64,000 nucleotides of DNA from [Mycobacterium] manitobense (lineage in GTDB: Bacteria > Actinomycetota > Actinomycetes > Mycobacteriales > Mycobacteriaceae). Below are positions 9,070 through 15,189 of the stretch, piece by piece (position 1 is the stretch's first letter; each line of letters begins with the position of its first letter). Location: positions 21,783-85,782 of the forward strand of contig NZ_JACKSJ010000037.1 of assembly GCF_025821665.1 (NCBI RefSeq). The letters run 5' to 3'. The notes below the pieces were generated by a model, which did no database searches, was not told the origin of the DNA, and worked only from the letters and a program-made list of their open reading frames with translations. The translations under genes and the position numbers were made by a program.

Positions 9070-9426
9070 CTAACAAGGAATGGGCAGGCCGGTGAACATG
9101 TCCCGGCCACACTCAACGCGGACGGAACCCGCCGGTGGGTTCGGACCGTCCCATAGATTGCTGTGTTCGACCTTGAAAGTGCCGTCTAAGGATCTATATG
9201 GCACATTGCCCATCCCGGGGGCAACGCGGTACCACGTGTGGCACACATTCATGTCCCAGGCGCCGGGGCTGATACCCGGTCCGGGAGGAGAAGCCAACGA
9301 CATCCCCGGGCACCACGTGTGCGCGCCCGGTGGGTTGGCCGCAGCGGTGCCCGTCGCGAGGCTCAGGCCGACCGCCGCGAGACTGACCGACGTCAGCGCC
9401 CCGGCCAGCATCCGTTTGGTGTGCAT
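9070..9426 (-). CDS. small secreted protein with C-terminal CGxDxFTGxPxPC motif
   Basis: This is an exported protein of 118 residues. Residues 1-30 form a Sec signal peptide (KR, a hydrophobic stretch, then an AAA cleavage site). The mature part has four cysteines (39, 62, 106, 118), which could form two disulfides, and is rich in Gly, Pro and Trp. It ends CGRDMFTGLPIPC, almost the same as the end of the protein at 14241-14546. I recognise no characterised family. The ATG at 9426 is chosen because AAGGGA lies seven bases upstream and it starts a clean signal peptide; a longer frame to 9531 has no support. One of the three 16-bp palindromes lies about 340 bp upstream. Confidence 0.8.
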   Translation of the reverse strand: MHTKRMLAGALTSVSLAAVGLSLATGTAAANPPGAHTWCPGMSLASPPGPGISPGAWDMNVCHTWYRVAPGMGNVPYRSLDGTFKVEHSNLWDGPNPPAGSVRVECGRDMFTGLPIPC

Positions 9427-10139
9427 GTTGTTATCCCTTCGTTTGACGCAACGTCGATTGCGGCGTCGTCCCGGGAAGTACACCCGGGCAGTATTGCGTA
9501 CCGATCCCAAGAAAGTGGATCGTGGCGCCACGCCTGCACGTACGCGGGCGCTTCGTCTGCAGACGGTGCACTGGCGGTGCGGTCGCGGTGCCTACGGCCG
9601 TATGGGTGGGGCGGTATCGCTGCACCGGGGCGCCAGTCACGGCGACTGTCGTCGCGATCCACGAGACTCGGTGCATGGCCGGTGCCTTTCGTTGTGCCGC
9701 AGGGTCGACGTGCGCTTATGGCAATCACCGCGCAGTGCATTGTGGTCAGCCGACCGGCACCGGCGCATGAGGCATTTACCTCAAATTGGCCCAGTAGCCC
9801 GGGCGGAGGAACGTCGTGAAGAAACGATGCAACGGTTCGGCGAAGCCGTACCCATCCGATTAGCGGCTGGCCCGACGTGCTGAACGGGGCTGCGCCGCGC
9901 ATTCGGACGCCGACGCTCATCCACGCTCAGGCCTGGGTGGGTGCGAGACAGCCAGGTTGAGACCTGCCCCCAGGGCATCGTGGATGGCATGGCAATGATT
10001 TCTCGGGAGGCCGCCGCCGAGTTCTGCGGCGCTCGGGCTGTGCAGTGCCACCGCCGTGGGTCTTGATGCGCTGCACATCGGGGCCCTCGTCCTTGGAGTT
10101 GGGGCGATGGACCCTGCGAAGCTGACCTGCGCCGGGCCC
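9427..10139. other. intergenic, mostly decayed sequence
   Basis: About 710 bp carry no supportable gene. Open frames on both strands overlap and lack domains. The stretch contains palindrome site A (9768-9783). On the minus strand a CACAAT box lies about 40 bp downstream of that site, which could start a long leader for the secreted-protein gene, but this is speculative. Confidence 0.45.
9768..9783. promoter_or_regulatory. 16-bp palindromic site A, TGAGG-N6-CCTCA
   Basis: The sequence TGAGGCATTTACCTCA is one of three related palindromes in this region (also at 14144 and 14582). It sits about 340 bp upstream of the secreted-protein gene that ends at 9070. An operator for a dimeric regulator is inferred from the recurrence. 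Confidence 0.55.
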
Positions 10140-10560
10140 TCCGCGTCTGGTCAACGGGCCTGCGCGCACTCGCTCGCCGCACTGGTGACCCGTCTGCCGA
10201 ACACGCCTGCAATCGTGGTCAACGACATCGGTGATGTACTCAACATCAACGATCTGGCATGTGAGTTGTTCTCCGAGTTCATCATTCGCGACACGTGGTA
10301 CGGATGACGTTCCTCGATCCGGCAGCACGGTGGTGCGTGGACGCCTGGCGTGATCAAGCCCGTGGTGCATTCGGGACTCTGCGCCCTCGCGAGCGGATTG
10401 AGCTGGGTAAGATTCAGCAGCGGGTTCAAGCGCAGCTCCCGCAAATATCGACCGGATCGAACGACGCTTCTCCGACACCTCCACCCTTGAACAGACGGTG
10501 GATCAGCTCGTCGCGCTCATGCGGTTCAACGGTGCGAAGGGTCCCGCGATGTCGAGCTGA
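10140..10560 (+). pseudogene. broken MmyB-like XRE regulator (ligand-binding domain remnant)
   Basis: Two overlapping frames read successive parts of the MmyB-like ligand-binding domain. The first (to about 10307) contains NTPAIVVNDIGDVLNINDLACELF, matching the PALVL-xxx-DVLAWN-x-L block of the two intact paralogues. The second, from about 10307, contains MTFLDPAARWCVDAWRDQARGAF, matching their FLDPxxRELYxDW block. The frame changes at about 10295-10310. No helix-turn-helix precedes it, so the 5' end is lost as well. A third frame (10447-10557) ends in a short protein-like tail. I call it a decayed regulator; the exact limits are approximate. Confidence 0.6.
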
Positions 10561-10806
10561 GCTGATGCCCTGACGCTTCTCTGTCACCCACCGACGCCTA
10601 ATGACAGAGGGTTACGCGGTCGCGGCGGCCCGCCGCCCACTCGACAGCGACGAAATCGACATCCAGACATGACCGCACGTGCCTTTGACGTGCCTGCGTT
10701 GCAAGCGTGGACGGACGCTTGCTGAGCTAAGCTCTTGACCGCATTCGGACCTGACATCGGCTTGCCGTCGCCCGCGGCAAGCCGCTTGCGCACCGCCAGG
10801 AGGACC

Positions 10807-13443
10807 GTGGCTCCAAGGGATCGACTGTTCGAGCGCGATACGGCGTTTGCGGGATTGAACCAACGGCTGCGGGCGGCGACACGTGGCGACGGCCGAGTGG
10901 TGTTGCTGAGCGGAGAGGCTGGAGTCGGAAAGACCACGGTGATCGCACGGTTCGTCGCCGGAGTCGGCCACCAGGTACGTGTGCTCCGGGGATGGTGCGA
11001 TCCCCTTGCGGCGCCGCGACCGCTGGGCCCGTTGATCGACATGCTCGCGAGAACGCCGGGTGACCAGACGGCCGCGCTGCGCGCATCCGTGGACGCGGGT
11101 GACCTCGAAGCGATCTACGCTGGACTGGTCGACATGTTCGACGACAAGACCGCTTGGGTCTGCGTCGTCGAAGATGCGCACTGGGCCGATGGAGCGACGC
11201 TTGATCTTCTGCGCTTCCTGTCCCGCCGTATCGACTCGCTGCCGCTACTGCTCCTGGTGTCGTACCGCGATGACGAGATCGGCAATGAACACCCCCTTGC
11301 GCTGCTGCTGGGTGATCTGGCCACTTCTGCCGCGGTGACACGCATCGGCCTCCAACCGCTCAGCGAGACGGCAGTAGCCGAGTTGGCCGTTGGCAGCGGC
11401 GTCAATGCCGACCAGCTGCACCGGCTCACCGGCGGAAATCCCTTCTACGTCACCGAGGTATTGGCCGCAGGCTCCGACGCGCTGCGCGACGGCGGATTGC
11501 CGAATAGCGTGTCCGACGCGGTCCGTGGGCGGCTGGGTCGGCTGTCCAGCGATGGGCGCGAGACCGCTTATGCGACCGCCGTATGCGGCCCGCGGACCAG
11601 CTTGGCGCTGCTACACAACGTATGTGCTGCCGCCGGTGCAGGACTCGCGGAATGCCTCGATGCCGGCGTGCTCGTCGCAGACGCCGACACCGTCGGATTC
11701 CGCCACGAGTTGGCCCGCCGCGCGGCGCTTGATCAAATCCCCGCCTACCAACGTCGGGTGTTGCACAAGCGAGCATTGGCAGCTCTTGCCGAACTGCCCA
11801 TCGCCCCGGACAGCCTGTCGGCGTTGGCGTTCCACGCTCATGAAGCCGGTGACACCGACGCTGTGATTCGCCACGGGCCTCCAGCCGCCGAGCAGGCTCT
11901 ACATCTTGCCGCGAACCGGGAAGCCGCGGCGTTGTACGCGTTGACACTGCGTCATGCAGACACCGCCGCCGCCGAACAGAAGGTCGACTGGCTCGAGAAA
12001 CATGCCCTCAGCTGTTGGCTGAGCGGACACGCCGACGGGGCGGTGTCGTCATGGCGGGAGGCGATCGCGGTGCGTCACGAGTTGGGCGACCGGCTCGGCG
12101 AAGGTCACGATCTGTGCTTGCTGTCCCAGCAGCTATATGCGCTGGGCGGCACACGAGAGGCCACCGACGCCTGTGCGGCTTCGCTGCGGCTGCTGGAAGA
12201 CGTGGGACCATGCCCGCAGCTGGCCTGGTCACTGGCCACGATGGCCATGATGACGGCATTCGGTTTCGACCGCGCCTGCGGTGAGTACGCCAGCCGCGCC
12301 ATCAGCCTGGGCACCCAATTCGGTGATCCCGCAGTGGTGGTGCGGGCCCGCTTCTCCGCCGCGCTGGCCAGCGTACTGAGCACCGACACCGGGTGGGATG
12401 AGGTGGAGGCGGCCTGGCGCGACGCGATGGTCACCGACGGGCTGTCCGAGCAGTCCGGCCTGAACGGCTCACTCATGTCCTGGTACGCGGCCGTCAAACA
12501 CGACCTCGACCGCGCCGACGGCTACATCGCCGAAACCTCCGCGTTCTGCGCCGATCATGAACTTGGAATGTTCGAAGCGATCACCACCGGCGCTGCCGCC
12601 CTCGTGGCGTTGCACCGTGGCGACTGGACGACCTCATTGACGTGCGCCGAGGACGTGCTCACCCGCCCGGGCCTGGGCACACCACAGCGAATCCTGCCGC
12701 TGATCAGCGCGGCGTTGATCCACGCACGCCGAGGCGAGCAGCCCGTGGCCGCGCTGCTCGACGAGGCACTGCGCGCGGCCGACCCCGATGACCTGGCTCG
12801 GCTCGGCGTGGTCTGGGCTGCTCGGGCCGAAGCGGCATGGCTCGCGGGCGACGACGTAACCGCTCGCGCCGAAGCCCAGGCCGGCCTCGCGGCGGCCACC
12901 GAGCATGCCGACCCGTGGTTGGTAGGCCACCTGCGCCGGTGGGCCCATCTGGCTGGTGGTCCGGTCGACGATGCGCCGACCGCCGACACGGTCACGCCGT
13001 ATCGACTCGAAGTCAGCGGCGATTGGGCGGCCGCACTCGCCGATTGGACCCGCCTTGGCTGTCCCTATGACATGGCTATCGCCGGGCTCGGCGGTGACGT
13101 CGACGCCGTCGCAGCCGCTCTGGACACGTTCCGCGGCCTGGGTGCACGCGCCGCCGCGCGCCGCGCGCAGGAACGCCTCGCGCAACTACGCGGCCGCAGC
13201 CCAGATACCCGTCGCAAAGCCACCATCGCCGATCCATACGGACTCACAGAACGCGAACGCGAAGTACTCGAAGTCCTTGCAGGAGGCCACAGCGATGCCG
13301 AGATCGCCAGTGCCCTGTTCATCAGCCCCAAGACGGCCAACCGGCACGTAGGCGCGATCCTCTCCAAACTCGGCGTGCGAAACCGCACGCAAGCCGCGGC
13401 CTACGCCCACCGACAGTTGCCACCGGAGCCGCAGAACTCCTAG
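10807..13443 (+). CDS. large AAA/STAND ATPase LuxR-family regulator
   Basis: This is an 878-residue regulator of the large ATP-binding LuxR type. The Walker A motif GEAGVGKT is at about residues 36-43, and a Walker B VCVVEDAHW is near residue 115. The middle is a long helical, TPR-like region of about 500 residues. The C-terminus carries a LuxR helix-turn-helix (LTEREREVLEVLAGG, then EIASALFISPKTANRHVGAILSKLG). Such proteins bind an inducer and ATP, oligomerise and activate transcription. The GTG at 10807 has AGGAGG three bases upstream; the TTG at 10735 is an alternative without a clear ribosome binding site. It lies in the accessory region beside small secreted-protein genes and could control them. 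A second protein of the same type is at 15190-18000. Confidence 0.9.
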   Translation: MAPRDRLFERDTAFAGLNQRLRAATRGDGRVVLLSGEAGVGKTTVIARFVAGVGHQVRVLRGWCDPLAAPRPLGPLIDMLARTPGDQTAALRASVDAGDLEAIYAGLVDMFDDKTAWVCVVEDAHWADGATLDLLRFLSRRIDSLPLLLLVSYRDDEIGNEHPLALLLGDLATSAAVTRIGLQPLSETAVAELAVGSGVNADQLHRLTGGNPFYVTEVLAAGSDALRDGGLPNSVSDAVRGRLGRLSSDGRETAYATAVCGPRTSLALLHNVCAAAGAGLAECLDAGVLVADADTVGFRHELARRAALDQIPAYQRRVLHKRALAALAELPIAPDSLSALAFHAHEAGDTDAVIRHGPPAAEQALHLAANREAAALYALTLRHADTAAAEQKVDWLEKHALSCWLSGHADGAVSSWREAIAVRHELGDRLGEGHDLCLLSQQLYALGGTREATDACAASLRLLEDVGPCPQLAWSLATMAMMTAFGFDRACGEYASRAISLGTQFGDPAVVVRARFSAALASVLSTDTGWDEVEAAWRDAMVTDGLSEQSGLNGSLMSWYAAVKHDLDRADGYIAETSAFCADHELGMFEAITTGAAALVALHRGDWTTSLTCAEDVLTRPGLGTPQRILPLISAALIHARRGEQPVAALLDEALRAADPDDLARLGVVWAARAEAAWLAGDDVTARAEAQAGLAAATEHADPWLVGHLRRWAHLAGGPVDDAPTADTVTPYRLEVSGDWAAALADWTRLGCPYDMAIAGLGGDVDAVAAALDTFRGLGARAAARRAQERLAQLRGRSPDTRRKATIADPYGLTEREREVLEVLAGGHSDAEIASALFISPKTANRHVGAILSKLGVRNRTQAAAYAHRQLPPEPQNS

Positions 13444-13809
13444 CGCACCGCGCCTTATGGCGGGGCACCGTGTGCAGCAGCAACGCGCTCGGTCGGCGGT
13501 TCTGCGGCCAGCGCCGTCGTAGCCGAGTGAACGACGGGCCCAGCACGTTGTGGTTCGATTTCGCGCCGAACAACCGAAGAGCAGATGTCGACATGGATTG
13601 CCCGGCGCATCTGCGCCTTAGGCGTCGAGCCGCAGGTCTCATCGCGAGTCGGTGTATACACCTCGAGCTGAGCGGATCCGAAGTTTCTCGGCGGATAGGA
13701 AACCCTTCCCTATCGGGACTGGAATCTGGCTTTCCAGCGATCACCAAATCGCCGGTTGGTCGCGACCATTTCCTCACAAGCTTGAGAACCAACCAGAAGG
13801 AGACAGCTC
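13444..13809. other. intergenic with a 12-bp palindrome
   Basis: There is no gene in these 366 bp. A perfect palindrome TGGTCGCGACCA lies at 13757-13768, about 42 bp before the start of the next small secreted-protein gene, and could be its operator or part of its promoter. AAGGAGA immediately precedes that gene. Confidence 0.45.
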
Positions 13810-14106
13810 ATGAAGAAACACACCCTGCTCAAAGGAGCGACGGCTGCCGCACTGCTGTCGGCGACCCTCGTGGCGCCAGCAGTCGCCGGGCTCACCGCAG
13901 GCACTGCCAGCGCTCGGCCGATCGAGAACACCGTAGGCGGTAATTGTCGTGCGTCCGGTGGCGAGTGGCAGTCATTCTGGGGCGCCGGCAGCTATATCGG
14001 CGGCACCTGTACGTACGGCGGCAATTACCGCGCCCACTTCGACTCTCACGATATTCAGTACATGACAGAGAAGAAGATCAAGGGCAAATGGGTCGTAGTC
14101 GACTAA
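13810..14106 (+). CDS. small secreted protein, function unknown
   Basis: This 98-residue protein has a clear Sec signal peptide (KK, a hydrophobic stretch, cleavage after ASA at residue 35). The mature part is about 63 residues with two cysteines (46 and 67) likely to form one disulfide, an aromatic and glycine-rich first half, and a lysine-rich C-terminal tail ending VVVD. I do not recognise a family. The ATG at 13810 has AAGGAGA about eight bases upstream. It lies between the LuxR-type regulator and the proline-rich exported protein, with palindrome B 38 bp beyond its stop codon. Confidence 0.75.
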   Translation: MKKHTLLKGATAAALLSATLVAPAVAGLTAGTASARPIENTVGGNCRASGGEWQSFWGAGSYIGGTCTYGGNYRAHFDSHDIQYMTEKKIKGKWVVVD

Positions 14107-14143
14107 CCGCTGGCCACACATCCGAGCCGAATTACGGCGGGTA

Positions 14144-14159
14144 TGAGGTGAACACCTCA
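14144..14159. promoter_or_regulatory. 16-bp palindromic site B, TGAGGTGAACACCTCA
   Basis: This is the most symmetrical of the three sites: 7-bp arms (TGAGGTG/CACCTCA) flank a central AA. It lies between the convergent 3' ends of the two small exported-protein genes, so its target promoter is not obvious. Confidence 0.55.
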
Positions 14160-14240
14160 CGCGCCGGAACGGGTCGAAAGTGCACAGTCATTCAATGAGC
14201 GTGCGCAGACGGGCCGTCGCGCCCCAACGTTGCCGCACCT

Positions 14241-14546
14241 CTAGCAAGGAAGCGGGATACCCGTGAATAGGTCTGTGCCGCACCGTGAATCCCGAATCCC
14301 AGACCCCACGGGGGGACGCGGAGGAGGCGATGCCGCTGCTGGCGCCGGTGGCGGCGGGACTGGCGCCACGGCGGGTGCGGGCGGCGGCGGTGACGGTGCC
14401 GGCTCGATGACACCGGGCGGTCCGCCAGCGATCGGCGCCGGCGCCACGTTACCGACACCGCTCCATGGAAATGCCAACGGGCCCAGACCGATCACTAACA
14501 CCGCGCCTGTCAGGAATGTCCGACTCGCACATGTACTCATCACCAT
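14241..14546 (-). CDS. proline-rich exported protein with C-terminal CGxDxFTGxPxPC motif
   Basis: This 101-residue protein starts with an uncleaved anchor or signal segment (TFLTGAVLVIGLGPLAF, about residues 10-27), followed by a Pro/Ala-rich linker that may span the cell wall (about 35-80). It ends CGTDLFTGIPLPC, the same C-terminal signature as the protein at 9070-9426. Function is unknown. The ATG at 14546 has a TAACTT box exactly six bases upstream, so the transcript is probably leaderless. The 16-bp palindrome C sits 36-51 bp upstream of that start, overlapping where the -35 region should be, which is a typical activator position. Confidence 0.75.
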   Translation of the reverse strand: MVMSTCASRTFLTGAVLVIGLGPLAFPWSGVGNVAPAPIAGGPPGVIEPAPSPPPPAPAVAPVPPPPAPAAASPPPRPPVGSGIRDSRCGTDLFTGIPLPC

Positions 14547-14552
14547 GTCGGG

Positions 14553-14558
14553 AAGTTA
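14553..14558 (-). promoter_or_regulatory. -10 box of a probable leaderless promoter
   Basis: On the minus strand TAACTT is followed by six bases and the ATG of the proline-rich protein. Confidence 0.55.
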
Positions 14559-14581
14559 ACATGCGCCTTGGGCCAGCCACA

Positions 14582-14597
14582 TGAGGCGTTCACCTCA
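14582..14597. promoter_or_regulatory. 16-bp palindromic site C, TGAGGCGTTCACCTCA
   Basis: This is the third copy of the TGAGG-N6-CCTCA motif. Its centre is about 43 bp upstream of the inferred transcription start of the 14241-14546 gene, the position expected for an activator that overlaps the -35 region. Confidence 0.6.
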
Positions 14598-14675
14598 TAA
14601 ATGGGCATCAATGGCGGGGCCCGAGTCTGCTCTCAGCCAGGAACTCCGGTGCGAACGAGAAGGCGCGCTCCCTGT

Positions 14676-14784
14676 AGGTTCCCATTTTTCCTGTCACCTG
14701 CCGACCCGTTGACCTGCGAGGATGCGGTTTGTCCCAGGCGGTGTCATTCGGGGTTTGTCCCAAGTTCGTTTCATTTCCTGTAGC
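14676..14784 (+). repeat. 109-bp dispersed repeat, copy 2 (probable IS-end remnant)
   Basis: It matches 8839-8947 at all but four positions, in the same orientation, 5.8 kb apart. It contains the same pair of TTTGTCCCA-N5-G(T)GTCATT units. No transposase gene lies nearby. Confidence 0.75.
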
Positions 14785-14861
14785 GGTGGGCGACTGGCCC
14801 CGAGAATCAGCGCCGGGGGGGTGACTATCGACTCATGGCTCACGGCGTCCCGCTCACGTCA

Positions 14862-15179
14862 TCAACAGCCGGGTTGTAGTCGGGCGTGGCGCTCAGCGAA
14901 GTCGGCCCGCGCTCGGACGGCTGTTATGCGGTCGGCCGGCCATCCGGCGCGGCGGCACACTTGCGAGACGGTGTCGGCGGATTGTGCTTCGAAGATGCTG
15001 TAGAGCATCTCGTCGGCGAGTGCAGCGACGGTGACGAGCAGCCGGACCGGATGTTCGTTGCTGTGCGTTCGTGCCGCCTCGACGAGTTGACCGGCGAATG
15101 GTCCGAAGGTGTCGTCGGTGAGGGCGGGTTGATACCACTCCGCCATGAAGCAATCTTCCGGCGGCGCAGGGGTTGACAT
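14862..15179 (-). CDS. DUF4242-like small protein
   Basis: This is a 105-residue soluble protein. The central VRLLVTVAALADEMLYSIFEAQSADTV stretch followed by RRAGWPADRITAVRA resembles the second half of DUF4242-type ferredoxin-fold proteins, in which a strand reading like CLYEA is followed by a GLPxDRI turn. That assignment is tentative. The ATG at 15179 has a TAGCGT box seven bases upstream (15187-15192 on the minus strand), so it may have its own leaderless promoter. It also begins only 10 bp after the stop of the large LuxR-type gene and could be the last gene of that operon. Confidence 0.65.
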   Translation of the reverse strand: MSTPAPPEDCFMAEWYQPALTDDTFGPFAGQLVEAARTHSNEHPVRLLVTVAALADEMLYSIFEAQSADTVSQVCRRAGWPADRITAVRARADFAERHARLQPGC

Positions 15180-15189
15180 GCCCTAAACG

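Noticed and set aside
9393..9920. 175-codon minus-strand frame over the secreted-protein gene start
   Set aside because: It overlaps a well-supported signal-peptide gene in another frame and has no domain.
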